Notes under the pieces: model-generated
What the model was told of the DNA's origin: nothing
What the model saw: the letters and a program-made list of their open reading frames with translations, nothing else
The model's database searches: none
In this document: in pieces, positions 1 through 14,400 of the stretch
How positions within the stretch are numbered: position 1 is the stretch's first letter
How the letters are laid out: the number at the start of each line of letters is the position of its first letter
From: Culex pipiens pallens
Taxonomy: Eukaryota; Arthropoda; Insecta; Diptera; Culicidae
Assembly: GCF_016801865.2 (NCBI RefSeq)
Contig: NC_068937.1
Location: forward strand, 71,269,534 to 71,333,533
Length of the DNA: 64,000 bases
Direction of reading: 5' to 3'
Translations under genes and position numbers: made by a program

Positions 1-213
1 TGATTTGTATTCGGCTGAGCGCTCCAATCTAGGCCATCTGGTGGTCATCGGGATGACAAAGGTGATGACAACGGTCCAGCTGCTTGGTCACTGCCAGCTC
101 GTGCACCTCCATGCGTCTGTTTTGGTGAAATTTTTTTTCCGTAAATTCGGCCAACTTGGATGGTATCTTTATCCGGCGCTTTTTTGTCCTCCTTATCCGA
201 TATAAAGACGGCT
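1..213 (-). pseudogene. Exon-like fragment of an unidentified host gene
   Basis: On the minus strand an acceptor-like TTGCAG precedes base 213. The sequence then reads as a lysine/aspartate-rich peptide (SDKEDKKAPDKDT) that switches frame to KLAEFTEKKFHQNRR and stops. The even, charged, codon-like reading in two successive frames suggests a decayed exon. I do not recognise the family. The fragment runs off the window edge, so its true length is unknown. Confidence 0.25.
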
Positions 214-482
214 CTGCAATGAGAAGTATTGTTCAGATTCTAGTCAAATCATTGAAATAATTTTATTCTTACATGTTTGGCGATCCAGTTTTTTTTGTAG
301 ACTTTGAGAAATTGATGTACTCCCAATGATCTCGTCGCAACATAACATGAGAAAAAAAAAATAAAAAAATTAAAAATGAAAAGAAATAAAAATTAAAGAA
401 TACTAAGTAAATGGTAAATAAAAAAAAACTGCAAATCCCAAATGCCGAACAGGTTCAGCAACATGCACTGATAGACTTGACC
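214..482. other. AT-rich non-coding stretch
   Basis: A- and T-rich sequence with homopolymer runs near 350-430. No open frame, RNA gene or repeat boundary is visible. Confidence 0.5.
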
Positions 483-743
483 TCAGATCTCGGGGAAACT
501 CGCCTGTCCCGCACCGGCCATGTTCCGCTTGTCTCCGGTTAGTGTTTGCGGCACACGGCCAATGTTTCCAACGGTTCCAGTCGGCAGCATTGACATCAAC
601 GGGAACGGGTTGTTTGAGGGGCCACCAGCCAGCAGTCGCGAAGGTGATGCCAGAGTCGATACCAGATTGCCAAGGGCACTTCCAAAGCTGAACGCACTGT
701 TTTCAGGAGCACCCAGGTTCAACCCAGCCATGTTCGAGGCCAA
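483..743 (-). CDS. Unidentified 86-codon open frame, probably a gene remnant
   Basis: The peptide is rich in Gly, Pro, Ser and Asn (for example AFSFGSALGNLVST and LAGGPSNNPFPL) and ends at a TGA. The same frame continues upstream beyond one stop with QILPGPSVESLS, and further up another stretch reads MTEVIMGMSQYW. This looks like a low-complexity part of a larger decayed gene rather than a complete small protein. The opposite strand is also open here, so coding is uncertain. No family is recognised. Confidence 0.2.
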   Translation of the reverse strand: MASNMAGLNLGAPENSAFSFGSALGNLVSTLASPSRLLAGGPSNNPFPLMSMLPTGTVGNIGRVPQTLTGDKRNMAGAGQASFPEI

Positions 744-1029
744 TCAGGACAGCGATTCAACAGAAGGTCCCGGGAGGATCTGACCTCCCAGCGCAGAAGC
801 GGTGAAGTGTGCTTCCAGAACACGATGCTAGCGCAGCACTCCCGTTGGCGGTTGTTGCTGCTGTATAACCAGTAGACACCAGTACTGCGACATTCCCATG
901 ATGACTTCGGTCATGGCGGGGCTAACATTTCCCACGCAAACTTGCAGACACGTCAGGATGGTACTATGGCGCGGTGCTTTTCCTCATCCTCATGGTGGCT
1001 CTTGCGTGTCATAGAATCCAAACGCTATC

Positions 1030-1178
1030 CGACTGTCGTTTTGACCATGATCGTCAAATCGGCCATTATTCCGACTTGGCACAACCGATGTGCCGGTCAA
1101 CCTCGACGATCTTCTGCACCTCGGTCGGTTCCGTCAACAGCACGTCATACGCTTCTCCACGGTCATCACCACACCTAA
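1030..1178 (-). pseudogene. Proteasome alpha-5 (PSMA5) exon fragment
   Basis: The minus strand reads VEKRMT, then TEPTEVQKIVEVDRHIGCA, then MADLTI with a stop and a frame change between. This matches the alpha-5 core-particle subunit segment around its VEKRIT...MEP..VEKIVEVD.HIGCA..GL.AD region, roughly residues 55-95 of about 240. Only this segment is present and it carries stops, so it is a fragment and not a gene. Related pieces lie near 16890-16985, 19855-19960 and 23437-23496. This suggests repeated copying of one alpha-5 segment in this neighbourhood. Assignment is from remembered family motifs. Confidence 0.65.
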
Positions 1179-1299
1179 AGGCTGGTATGCTGATCGGAAG
1201 GAACGCAAAACTCCATATAAAAAAACGCCCAAGAAACGGTCAAGGAAAGGGTCACGAAAAGATTTTTCTTAAGCGGTACGCAGCTGAAAAGTAACAGAA

Positions 1300-2042
1300 A
1301 CGGAAAGATTGCGTTTGACGTTTCTTCGCGCGGTGCTTGTTTGTAATATGTTTTTATGAAAAAATCATAGAATTGTAATTTTCCTGTTTGATTGCGACTG
1401 ATAAATACAAACGTTTTAAATAAAATAGTTTTGTATTGGATATAATAATATTTAAAATTCCCGCCGAATCTCAAAATGCAAAGAAAAGAAAAGAAACAGA
1501 TTTAGATTTTAGGTCGAAATGGAGTAAAAAAAAGAAGTTGTCGGCCATCGTGTCACCAACTATTTATTGCTAGTACCAACTAGTACTCTGTATTACGAGT
1601 CCCCTGCGCTGTCCGGTTGATCCACACTCGCGGTACCAAAATGAAGTAAATCAGAGTGGAATTAAACTTGACAATAATCATACAAATATCTATGTTCTTA
1701 CTGAAAATACAATAATAATCTGAAATTTTGAAATTCAACCAAACAACAAATTCAAAAATATGAAAAACCAAACATTTCAGAAATTTCAAATAACTTTTTT
1801 TAATAATAAAGAAAATTTCAACAAAAATCTGAAATTTGGAATTTCAAAATAAAAAATTTGCAGAATTGAATAATAATTTTGATATTAAAGTTTTTATAAA
1901 TTCAATAGTTCAAAAGGTTGAAATACGGAACGTCGAAATTTTTCAAAAGTTATTAGAAATTCGTAAATACAAAGTAACGAAAACCTCGGAATAACAATCA
2001 AAAACTTTATTTCTTCCAAAATTAAAAAAATCCAGAATGAAA
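1300..2042. other. AT-rich lead-in to the satellite
   Basis: Mostly A/T sequence. From about 1780 it increasingly resembles diverged copies of the 8-bp satellite (blocks such as GAAATTTC and AAGAATTT-like words). No gene is visible. Confidence 0.5.
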
Positions 2043-5000
2043 AATTAAGAATTTAAGAATTTAAGAATTTAAGAATTTAAGAATTTAAGAATTTAAGAAT
2101 TTAAGAATTTAAGAATTTAAGAATTTAAGAATTTAAGAATTTAAGAATTTAAGAATTTAAGAATTTAAGAATTTAAGAATTTAAGAATTTAAGAATTTAA
2201 GAATTTAAGAATTTAAGAATTTAAGAATTTAAGAATTTAAGAATTTAAGAATTTAAGAATTTAAGAATTTAAGAATTTAAGAATTTAAGAATTTAAGAAT
2301 TTAAGAATTTAAGAATTTAAGAATTTAAGAATTTAAGAATTTAAGAATTTAAGAATTTAAGAATTTAAGAATTTAAGAATTTAAGAATTTAAGAATTTAA
2401 GAATTTAAGAATTTAAGAATTTAAGAATTTAAGAATTTAAGAATTTAAGAATTTAAGAATTTAAGAATTTAAGAATTTAAGAATTTAAGAATTTAAGAAT
2501 TTAAGAATTTAAGAATTTAAGAATTTAAGAATTTAAGAATTAAGAATTTAAGAATTTAAGAATTTAAGAATTTAAGAATTTAAGAATTTAAGAATTTAAG
2601 AATTTAAGAATTTAAGAATTTAAGAATTTAAGAATTTAAGAATTTGAGAATTTAAGAATTTAAGAATTTAAGAATTTAAGAATTTAAGAATTTAAGAATT
2701 TAAGAATTTAAGAATTTAAGAATTTAAGAATTTAAGAATTTAAGAATTTAAGAATTTAAGAATTTAAGAATTTAAGAATTTAAGAATTTAAGAATTTAAG
2801 AATTTAAGAATTTAAGAATTTAAGAATTTAAGAATTTAAGAATTTAAGAATTTAAGAATTTAAGAATTTAAGAATTTAAGAATTTAAGAATTTAAGAATT
2901 TAAGAATTTAAGAATTTAAGAATTTAAGAATTTAAGAATTTAAGAATTTAAGAATTTAAGAATTTAAGAATTTAAGAATTTAAGAATTTAAGAATTTAAG
3001 AATTTAAGAATTTAAGAATTTAAGAATTTAAGAATTTAAGAATTTAAGAATTTAAGAATTTAAGAATTTAAGAATTTAAGAATTTAAGAATTTAAGAATT
3101 TAAGAATTTAAGAATTTAAGAATTTAAGAATTTAAGAATTTAAGAATTTAAGAATTTAAGAATTTAAGAATTTAAGAATTTAAGAATTTAAGAATTTAAG
3201 AATTTAAGAATTTAAGAATTTAAGAATTTAAGAATTTAAGAATTTAAGAATTTAAGAATTTAAGAATTTAAGAATTTAAGAATTTAAGAATTTAAGAATT
3301 TAAGAATTTAAGAATTTAAGAATTTAAGAATTTAAGAATTTAAGAATTTAAGAATTTAAGAATTTAAGAATTTAAGAATTTAAGAATTTAAGAATTTAAG
3401 AATTTAAGAATTTAAGAATTTAAGAATTTAAGAATTTAAGAATTTAAGAATTTAAGAATTTAAGAATTTAAGAATTTAAGAATTTAAGAATTTAAGAATT
3501 TAAGAATTTAAGAATTTAAGAATTTAAGAATTTAAGAATTTAAGAATTTAAGAATTTAAGAATTTAAGAATTTAAGAATTTAAGAATTTAAGAATTTAAG
3601 AATTTAAGAATTTAAGAATTTAAGAATTTAAGAATTTAAGAATTTAAGAATTTAAGAATTTAAGAATTTAAGAATTTAAGAATTTAAGAATTTAAGAATT
3701 TAAGAATTTAAGAATTTAAGAATTTAAGAATTTAAGAATTTAAGAATTTAAGAATTTAAGAATTTAAGAATTTAAGAATTTAAGAATTTAAGAATTTAAG
3801 AATTTAAGAATTTAAGAATTTAAGAATTTAAGAATTTAAGAATTTAAGAATTTAAGAATTTAAGAATTTAAGAATTTAAGAATTTAAGAATTTAAGAATT
3901 TAAGAATTTAAGAATTTAAGAATTTAAGAATTTAAGAATTTAAGAATTTAAGAATTTAAGAATTTAAGAATTTAAGAATTTAAGAATTTAAGAATTTAAG
4001 AATTTAAGAATTTAAGAATTTAAGAATTTAAGAATTTAAGAATTTAAGAATTTAAGAATTTAAGAATTTAAGAATTTAAGAATTTAAGAATTTAAGAATT
4101 TAAGAATTTAAGAATTTAAGAATTTAAGAATTTAAGAATTTAAGAATTTAAGAATTTAAGAATTTAAGAATTTAAGAATTTAAGAATTTAAGAATTTAAG
4201 AATTTAAGAATTTAAGAATTTAAGAATTTAAGAATTTAAGAATTTAAGAATTTAAGAATTTAAGAATTTAAGAATTTAAGAATTTAAGAATTTAAGAATT
4301 TAAGAATTTAAGAATTTAAGAATTTAAGAATTTAAGAATTTAAGAATTTAAGAATTTAAGAATTTAAGAATTTAAGAATTTAAGAATTTAAGAATTTAAG
4401 AATTTAAGAATTTAAGAATTTAAGAATTTAAGAATTTAAGAATTTAAGAATTTAAGAATTTAAGAATTTAAGAATTTAAGAATTTAAGAATTTAAGAATT
4501 TAAGAATTTAAGAATTTAAGAATTTAAGAATTTAAGAATTTAAGAATTTAAGAATTTAAGAATTTAAGAATTTAAGAATTTAAGAATTTAAGAATTTAAG
4601 AATTTAAGAATTTAAGAATTTAAGAATTTAAGAATTTAAGAATTTAAGAATTTAAGAATTTAAGAATTTAAGAATTTAAGAATTTAAGAATTTAAGAATT
4701 TAAGAATTTAAGAATTTAAGAATTTAAGAATTTAAGAATTTAAGAATTTAAGAATTTAAGAATTTAAGAATTTAAGAATTTAAGAATTTAAGAATTTAAG
4801 AATTTAAGAATTTAAGAATTTAAGAATTTAAGAATTTAAGAATTTAAGAATTTAAGAATTTAAGAATTTAAGAATTTAAGAATTTAAGAATTTAAGAATT
4901 TAAGAATTTAAGAATTTAAGAATTTAAGAATTTAAGAATTTAAGAATTTAAGAATTTAAGAATTTAAGAATTTAAGAATTTAAGAATTTAAGAATTTAAG

Positions 5001-8000
5001 AATTTAAGAATTTAAGAATTTAAGAATTTAAGAATTTAAGAATTTAAGAATTTAAGAATTTAAGAATTTAAGAATTTAAGAATTTAAGAATTTAAGAATT
5101 TAAGAATTTAAGAATTTAAGAATTTAAGAATTTAAGAATTTAAGAATTTAAGAATTTAAGAATTTAAGAATTTAAGAATTTAAGAATTTAAGAATTTAAG
5201 AATTTAAGAATTTAAGAATTTAAGAATTTAAGAATTTAAGAATTTAAGAATTTAAGAATTTAAGAATTTAAGAATTTAAGAATTTAAGAATTTAAGAATT
5301 TAAGAATTTAAGAATTTAAGAATTTAAGAATTTAAGAATTTAAGAATTTAAGAATTTAAGAATTTAAGAATTTAAGAATTTAAGAATTTAAGAATTTAAG
5401 AATTTAAGAATTTAAGAATTTAAGAATTTAAGAATTTAAGAATTTAAGAATTTAAGAATTTAAGAATTTAAGAATTTAAGAATTTAAGAATTTAAGAATT
5501 TAAGAATTTAAGAATTTAAGAATTTAAGAATTTAAGAATTTAAGAATTTAAGAATTTAAGAATTTAAGAATTTAAGAATTTAAGAATTTAAGAATTTAAG
5601 AATTTAAGAATTTAAGAATTTAAGAATTTAAGAATTTAAGAATTTAAGAATTTAAGAATTTAAGAATTTAAGAATTTAAGAATTTAAGAATTTAAGAATT
5701 TAAGAATTTAAGAATTTAAGAATTTAAGAATTTAAGAATTTAAGAATTTAAGAATTTAAGAATTTAAGAATTTAAGAATTTAAGAATTTAAGAATTTAAG
5801 AATTTAAGAATTTAAGAATTTAAGAATTTAAGAATTTAAGAATTTAAGAATTTAAGAATTTAAGAATTTAAGAATTTAAGAATTTAAGAATTTAAGAATT
5901 TAAGAATTTAAGAATTTAAGAATTTAAGAATTTAAGAATTTAAGAATTTAAGAATTTAAGAATTTAAGAATTTAAGAATTTAAGAATTTAAGAATTTAAG
6001 AATTTAAGAATTTAAGAATTTAAGAATTTAAGAATTTAAGAATTTAAGAATTTAAGAATTTAAGAATTTAAGAATTTAAGAATTTAAGAATTTAAGAATT
6101 TAAGAATTTAAGAATTTAAGAATTTAAGAATTTAAGAATTTAAGAATTTAAGAATTTAAGAATTTAAGAATTTAAGAATTTAAGAATTTAAGAATTTAAG
6201 AATTTAAGAATTTAAGAATTTAAGAATTTAAGAATTTAAGAATTTAAGAATTTAAGAATTTAAGAATTTAAGAATTTAAGAATTTAAGAATTTAAGAATT
6301 TAAGAATTTAAGAATTTAAGAATTTAAGAATTTAAGAATTTAAGAATTTAAGAATTTAAGAATTTAAGAATTTAAGAATTTAAGAATTTAAGAATTTAAG
6401 AATTTAAGAATTTAAGAATTTAAGAATTTAAGAATTTAAGAATTTAAGAATTTAAGAATTTAAGAATTTAAGAATTTAAGAATTTAAGAATTTAAGAATT
6501 TAAGAATTTAAGAATTTAAGAATTTAAGAATTTAAGAATTTAAGAATTTAAGAATTTAAGAATTTAAGAATTTAAGAATTTAAGAATTTAAGAATTTAAG
6601 AATTTAAAATTTAAGAATTTAAGAATTTAAGAATTTAAGAATTTAAGAATTTAAGAATTTAAGAATTTAAGAATTTAAAATTTAAGAATTTAAGAATTTA
6701 AGAATTTAAGAATTTAAGAATTTAAGAATTTAAGAATTTAAGAATTTAAGAATTTTAAAATTTAAGAATTTAAGAATTTAAGAATTTAAGAATTTAAGAA
6801 TTTAAGAATTTAAGAATTTAAGAATTTAAGAATTTAAGAATTTAAGAATTTAAGAATTTAAGAATTTAAGAATTTAAGAATTTAAGAATTTAAGAATTTA
6901 AGAATTTAAGAATTTAAGAATTTAAGAATTTAAGAATTTAAGAATTTAAGAATTTAAGAATTTAAGAATTTAAGAATTTAAGAATTTAAGAATTTAAGAA
7001 TTTAAGAATTTAAGAATTTAAGAATTTAAGAATTTAAGAATTTTAAGAATTTAAGAATTTAAGAATTTAAGAATTTAAGAATTTAAGAATTTAAGAATTA
7101 AGAATTTAAGAATTTAAGAATTTAAGAATTTAAGAATTTAAGAATTTAAGAATTTAAGAATTTAAGAATTTAAGAATTTAAGAATTTAAGAATTTAAGAA
7201 TTTAAGAATTTAAGAATTTAAGAATTTAAGAATTTAAGAATTTAATAATTTAAGAATTTAAGAATTTAATAATTTAAGAATTTAAGAATTTAAGAATTTA
7301 AGAATTTAAGAATTTAAGAATTTAAGAATTTAAGAATTTAAGAATTTAAGAATTTAAGAATTTAAGAATATTTAAGAATTTAAGAATTTAAGAATTTAAG
7401 AATTTAAGAATTTAAGAATTTAATAATTTAAGAATTTAAGAATTTAATATTTTAAGAATTTAAGAATTTAAGAATTTAAGAATTTAAGAATTTAAGAATT
7501 TAAGAATTTAAGAATTTAAGAATTTAAGAATTTAAGAATTTAAGAATTTAAGAATTTAAGAATTTAAGAATTTAAGAATTTAAAATTTTAAGAATTTAAG
7601 AATTTAAGAATTTAAGAATTTAAGAATTTAAGAATTTAAGAATTTAAGAATTTAAGAATTTAAGAATTTAAAATTTAAGAATTTAAGAATTTAAGAATTT
7701 AAGAATTTAAGAATTTAAGAATTTAAGAATTTAAGAATTTAAGAATTTAAGAATTTAAGAATTAAGAATTTTTAAGAATTTAAGAATTTAAGAATTTAAG
7801 AATTTAAGAATTTAAGAATTTTTAAGAATTTAAGAATTTAAGAATTTAAGAATTTAAGAATTTAAGAATTTAAGAATTTAAGAATTTAAGAATTTAAGAA
7901 TTTAAGAATTTAAGAATTTAAGAATTTAAGAATTTAAGAATTTAAGAATTTAAGAATTTAAGAATTTAAGAATTTAAGAATTTAAGAAATTTAAGAATTT

Positions 8001-11000
8001 AAGAATTTAAGAATTTAAGAATTTAAGAATTTAAGAATTTAAGAATTTAAGAATTTAAGAATTTAAGAATTTAAGAATTTAAGAATTTAAGAATTTAAGA
8101 ATTTTAAGAATTTTAAGAATTTAAGAATTTAAGAATTTAAGAATTTAAGAATTTAAGAATTTAAGAATTTAAGAATTTAAGAATTTAAGAATTTAAGAAT
8201 TTAAGAATTTAAGAATTTAAGAATTTAAGAAATTAAGAATTTAAGAATTTTAGAATTTAAGAATTTAAGAATTTAAGAATTTAAGAATTTAAGAATTTAA
8301 GAATTTAAGAATTTAAGAATTTAAGAATTTAAGAATTTAAGAATTTAAGAATTTAAGAATTTAAGAATTTAAGAATTTAAAAATTTAAGAATTTAAGAAT
8401 TTAAGAATTTAAGAATTTAAGAATTTAAGAATTTAAGAATTTAAGAATTTAAGAATTTAAAGAATTTAAGAATTTAAAAATTTAAGAATTTAAAAATTTA
8501 AGAATTTAAAAATTTAAGAATTTAAGAATTAAGAATTTAAGAATTTAAGAATTTAAGAATTTAAGAATTTAAGAATTTAAGAATTTAAGAATTTAAGAAT
8601 TTAAGAATTTAAGAATTTAAGAATTTAAGAATTTAAGAAATTAAGAATTTAAGAATTTAAGAATTTAAGAATTTAAGAATTTAAGAATTTAAGAATTTAA
8701 GAATTTAAGAATTTAAGAATTTAAGAATTTAAGAATTTAAGAATTTAAGAATTTAAGAATTTAAGAATTTAAGAATTTAAGAATTTAAGAATTTAAGAAT
8801 TTAAGAATTTAAGAATTTAAGAATTTAAGAATTTAAGAATTTAAGAATTTAAGAATTTAGAATTTAAGAATTTAAGAATTTAAGAATTTAAGAATTTAAG
8901 AATTTAAGAATTTAAGAATTTAAAGATTTAAGAATTTAAAATTTAAGAATTTAAAATTTTAAGAATTTAAGAATTTAAGAATTTAAGAATTTAAGAATTT
9001 AAGAATTTAAGAATTTAAGAATTTAAGAATTTAAGAATTTAAGAATTTAAGAATTTAAGAATTTAAGAATTTAAGAATTTAAGAATTTAAGAATTTAAGA
9101 ATTTAAGAATTTATGAATTTAAGAATTTAAGAATTTAAGAATTTAAGAATTTAAGAATTTAAGAATTTAAGAATTTAAGAATTTAAGAATTTAAGAATTT
9201 AAGAATTTAAGAATTTAAGAATTTAAGAATTTAAGAATTTAAGAATAAAAGAATTTAAGAATTTAAGAATTTAAGAATTTAAGAATTTAAGAATTTAAGA
9301 ATTTAAGAATTTAAGAATTTAAGAATTTAAGAATTTAAGAATTTAAGAATTTAAGAATTTAAGAATTTAAGAATTTAAGAATTTAAGAATTTAAGAATTT
9401 AAGAATTTAAGAATTTAAGAATTTAAGAAATAAAGAATTTAAGAATTTAAGAATTTAAGAATTTAAGAATTTAAGAATTTAAGAATTTAAGAATTTAAGA
9501 ATTTAAGAATTTAAGAATTTAAGAATTTAAGAATTTAAGAATTTAAGAATTTAAGAATTTAAGAATTTAAGAATTTAAGAATTTAAGAATTTAAGAATTT
9601 AAGAATTTAAGAATTTAATAATTTAAAAATTTAAGAATTTAAGAATTTAAGAATTTAAGAATTTAAGAATTTAAGAATTTAAGAATTTAAGAATTTAAGA
9701 ATTTAAGAATTTAAGAATTTAAGAATTTAAGAATTTAAGAATTTAAGAATTTAAGAATTTAAGAATTTAAGAATTTAAGAATTTAAGAATTTAAGAATTT
9801 AAGAATTTAAGAATTTAAGAATTTAAGAATTTAAGAATTTAAGAATTTAAGAATTTAAGAATTTAAGAATTTAAGAATTTAAGAATTTAAGAATTTAAGA
9901 ATTTAAGAATTTAAGAATTTAAGAATTTAAGAATTTAAGAATTTAAGAATTTAAGAATTTAAGAATTTAAGAATTTAAGAATTTAAGAATTTAAGAATTT
10001 AAGAATTTAAGAATTTAAGAATTAAGATTTTAAGAATTTAAGAATTTAAGAATTTAAGAATTTAAGAATTTAAGAATTTAAGAATTTAAGATTTTAAGAA
10101 TTTAAGAATTTAAGAATTTAAGAATTTAAGAATTTAAGAATTTAAGAATTTAAGAATTTAAGAATTTAAGAATTTAAGAATTTAAGAATTTAAGAATTTA
10201 AGAATTCAAAAATTTGGGAATATACGAATTTAAGAATTTTTTAAGAATTTAAGAATTTAAAGATTTAAGAATTTAAGAATTTAAGAATTTAAGAATTTAA
10301 GAATTTAAGAATTTAAGAATTTAAGAATTTAAGAATTTAAGAATTTAAGAATTTAAGAATTTAAGAATTTAAGAATTTAAGAATTTAAGAATTTAAGAAT
10401 TTAAGAATTTAAGAATTTAAGAATTTAAGAATTTAAGAATTTAAGAATTTAAGAATTTAAGAATTTAAGAACTTTAGAATTTAAGAATTTAAAAATTTTA
10501 GAATTTAAAAATTTTAAAATGTAAGAATTTAAGAATTTCAGAATTTAAGTATTTAAGAATTAAAGAATTTAAGATTTTAAGAACTTAAGAATTTAAGTAT
10601 TTAAGAATTTAAGAACTTAAGAATTTAAGAATTTAAGAATTTAAGAATTTAAGAATTTAAGAATTTAAGAATTTAAGAATTTAAGAATTTAAGAATTTAA
10701 AAATTTAAGAAATTAAGAATTTAAGAATTTAAGAATTTAAGAATTTAAGAATTTAAGAATTTAAGAATTTAAGAATTTAAGAATTTAAGAATTTAAGAAT
10801 TTAAGAATTTAAGAATTTAAGAATTTAAGAATTTAAGAATTTAAGAATTTAAGAATTTAAGAATTTAAGAATTTAAGAATTTAAGAATTTAAGAATTTAA
10901 GAATTTAAAATTTAAGAATTTAAGAATTTAAGAATTTAAGAATTTAAGAATTTAAGAATTTAAGAATTTAAGAATTTAAGAATTTAAGAATTTAAGAATT

Positions 11001-11789
11001 TTAAGAATTTAAGAATTTAAGAATTTAAGAATTTAAGAATTTAAGAATTTAAGAATTTAAGAATTTAAGAATTTAAGAATTTAAGAATTTAAGAATTTAA
11101 GAATTTAAGAATTTAAGAATTTCATTTAAAAAATTAAGAATTTAAGAATTTAAGAATTTAAGAATTTAAGAATTTAAGAATTTAAGAATTTAAGAATTTA
11201 AGAATTTAAGAATTTAAGAATTTAAGAATTTAAGAATTTAAGAATTTAAGAATTTAAGAATTTAAGAATTAAGATTTTAAGATTTTAAGAATTTAAGATT
11301 TAAGAATTTAAGAATTTAAGAATTTAAGAATTTAAGAATTTAAGAATTTAAGAATTTAAGAATTTAAGAATTTAAGAATTTAAGAATTTAAGAATTTAAG
11401 AATTTAAGATTTAAAAATTTAAGAATTTAAGAATTTAAGAAATTAAGAATTTAAGAATTTAAGAATTTAAGAATTTAAGAATTTAAGAATTTAAGAATTT
11501 AAGAATTTAAGAATTTAAGAATTTAAGAATTTAAGAATTTAAGAATTTAAGAATTTAAGAATTTAAGAATTTAAGAATTTAAGAATTTAAGAATTTAGAA
11601 TTTAAGAATTTAAGAATTTAAGAATTTAAGAATTTAAGAATTTAAGAATTTAAGAATTTAAGAATTTAAGAATTTAAGAATTTTAGAATTTAAGAATTTA
11701 AGAATTTAAGAATTTAAGAATTTAAGAATTTAAGAATTTAAGAATTTAAGAATTTAAGAATTTAAGAATTTAAGAATTTAAGAATTTAA
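2043..11789 (+). repeat. 8-bp satellite (AAGAATTT)n, forward-orientation block
   Basis: About 9.7 kb of near-perfect tandem AAGAATTT. From 2540 to 6600 the array is almost invariant, apart from single changes such as the one near 2645. From about 6600 onward indels and substitutions become common (TTTAAAATT, TTTAATAATT). A diverged patch at 10200-10620 includes a GGGAATATACG word. Homogeneity in the left half and decay in the right half is the pattern expected from recent local expansion. No open frames or genes occur in it. Confidence 0.97.
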
Positions 11790-13330
11790 TCTTAAATTCT
11801 TAAATTCTTAAATTCTATAATTCTTAAATTCTTAAATTCTTAAATTCTTAAATTCTTAAATTCTTAAATTCTTAAATTCTTAAATTCTTAAATTCTTAAA
11901 TTCTTAAATTCTTAAATTCTTAAATTCTTAAATTCTTAATTCTTAAATTCTTAAATTCTTAAATTCTTAAATTCTAAAATTCTAAAATTCTAAAATTCTA
12001 AAATTCTTAAATTCTTAAATTCTTAAATTCTTAAATTCTTAAATTCTTAAATTCTAAAATTCTTAAATTCTTAAATTCTTAAATTCTTAAATTCTTAAAT
12101 TCTTAAATTCTTAAATTCTTAAATTCTTAAATTCTTAAATTCTTAAATTCTTAAATTCTTAAATTCTTAAATTCTTAAATTCTTAAATTCTTAAATTCTT
12201 AAATTCTTAAATTCTTAAATTCTTAAATTCTTAAATTCTTAAATTCTTAAATTCTTAAATTCTTAAATTCTTAAATTCTTAAATTCTTAAATTCTTAAAA
12301 TCTTAAATTCTTAAATTCTTAAATTCTTAAATTCTTAAATTCTTAAATTCTTAAATTCTTAAATTCTTAAATTCTTAAATTCTTAAATTCTTAAATTCTT
12401 AAATTCTTAAATTCTTAAATTCTTAAATTCTTAAATTCTTAAATTCTTAAATTCTTAAATTCTTAAATTCTTAAATTCTTAAATTCTTAAATTCTTAAAT
12501 ACTAAAATTCTTAAAATCTTAAATTCTTAAATTCTTAAATTCTTAAATTCTTAAATTCTTAAATTCTTAAATTCTTAAATTCTTAAATTCTTAAATTCTT
12601 AAATTCTTAAATTCTTAAATTCTTAAATTCTTAAATTCTTAAATTCTTAAATTCTTAAATTCTTAAATTCTTAAATTCTTAAATTCTTAAATTCTTAATT
12701 TCTCAATTCTTAAATTCTTAAATTCTTAAATTCTTAAATTCTTAAATTCTTAAATTCTTAAATTCTTAAATTCTTAAATTCTTAAATTCTTAAATTCTTA
12801 AATTCTTAAATTCTTAAATTCTTAAATTCTTAAATTCTTAAATTCTTAAATTCTTAAATTCTTAATTCTTAAATTCTTAAATTCTTAAATTCTTAAATTC
12901 TTAAATTCTTAAATTCTTAAATTCTTAAATTCTTAAATTCTTAAATTCTTAAATTCTTAAATTCTTAAATTCTTAAATTCCTTAAATTCTTAAATTCTTA
13001 AATTCTTAAATTCTTAAATTCTTAAATTCTTAAATTCTTAAAATCTTTAATTCTAAAATTCTTAAATTCTTAAATTCTTAAATTCTTAAATTCTTAAATT
13101 CCTAAAATTCTTAAATTCTTAAATTCTTAAATTCTTAAATTCTTAAATTCTTAAATTCTTAAATTCTTAAATTCTTAAATTCTTAAATTCTTAAATTCTT
13201 AAATCCTAAAATTCTTAAATTCTTAAATTTTAAATTCTTAAATTCTTCAATTCTTAAATTCTTAAATTCTTAAATTCTTAAATTCTTAAATTCTTAAATT
13301 CTTAAATTCTTAAATTCTTAAATTCTTAAA
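11790..13330 (-). repeat. 8-bp satellite, inverted block
   Basis: At 11789/11790 the repeat switches to its reverse complement (CTTAAATT), so the two blocks meet head to head around a near-palindromic junction. The unit is otherwise the same, with variant TCTAAAAT words at 11975-12060. It continues until about 13330, where it degenerates. Confidence 0.95.
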
Positions 13331-14400
13331 TTCTTACAATCCTTAAATACTAAAATTCCGTAAATTCTATAAATCTTAAATCTACAAACTCCAGAAAATT
13401 CTTAAAAACTCTAAAATTCTTAAATCTAAAATTCTAAACTCTAAAATTCTAAAATTCTAAAATTCTAAAATTCTAAAAATCTTAAAAATCTTAAAATTCT
13501 AAATTCTTAAATTCTAACAATTCTTAAAATCTAAAATTCTAAAAATCTAAAATTCTAAAATTCTAAAATTCTAAAATTCTAAAATTCTAAAATTCTAAAA
13601 TTCTAAAATTCTAAAATTCTAAAATTCTAAAATTCTTAAATTCTAAAATTCTAAAATTCTAAAATTCTAAAATTCTAAAATTCTAAAATTCTAAAATTCT
13701 AAAATTCTAAAATTCTAAAATTCTAAAATTCTAAAATTCTAAAATTCTAAAATTCTTAAAAATTCTAAAATTCTAAAATTCTAAAATTCTAAAAGTCTAA
13801 AATTCTAAAATTCTAAAATTCTAAAATTCTAAAATTCTAAAATTCTAAAAATCTAAAATTCTAAAATTCTAAAATTCTAAAATTCTAAAATTCTAAAATT
13901 CTAAAATTCTAAAATTCTAAAATTCTAAAATTCTAAAATTCTAAAATTCTAAAATTCTAAAATTCTAAAATTCTAAAATTCTAAAATTCGGAAATTCTAA
14001 AATTCTAAAATTCTAAAATTCGGAAATTCTAAAATTCTAAAATTCTAAAATTCTAAAATTCTAAAATTCTAAAATTCTAAAATTCTAAAATTCTAAAAAA
14101 ACTTCCCACAAATTCATTAAAAATTAACTGAAAATTGCCTAAAATTCTTAAAAATTCATAAAATTGCTAAAAATTCTAAAAAGTTCTTAAAGATTCTAAA
14201 AATTCTAAAATTCTTAAAAAGTTCTAAATTCCTCCTATAATTCTAAAATTCTAAAAAATTCTAAGACGCTACCGGGGACTCATAAAGAGTCGTAAAATCT
14301 CTAAAATTCTATAATTCCTAAATATTCTATAAATTCTTAAATTACTAAAATTCCTAAAATTCTAAAATTCTAAAAATCTTCTAAAATTCTAAATTCTAAA
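13331..14400 (-). repeat. Variant satellite (CTAAAATT)n with a degenerate centre
   Basis: The dominant 8-mer changes to CTAAAATT between about 13430 and 14097. At 14100-14400 the periodicity breaks down and a non-repetitive island appears at about 14264-14295 (GACGCTACCGGGGACTC). This is a related subfamily, probably derived from the main 8-mer by one or two substitutions and then amplified separately. Confidence 0.9.
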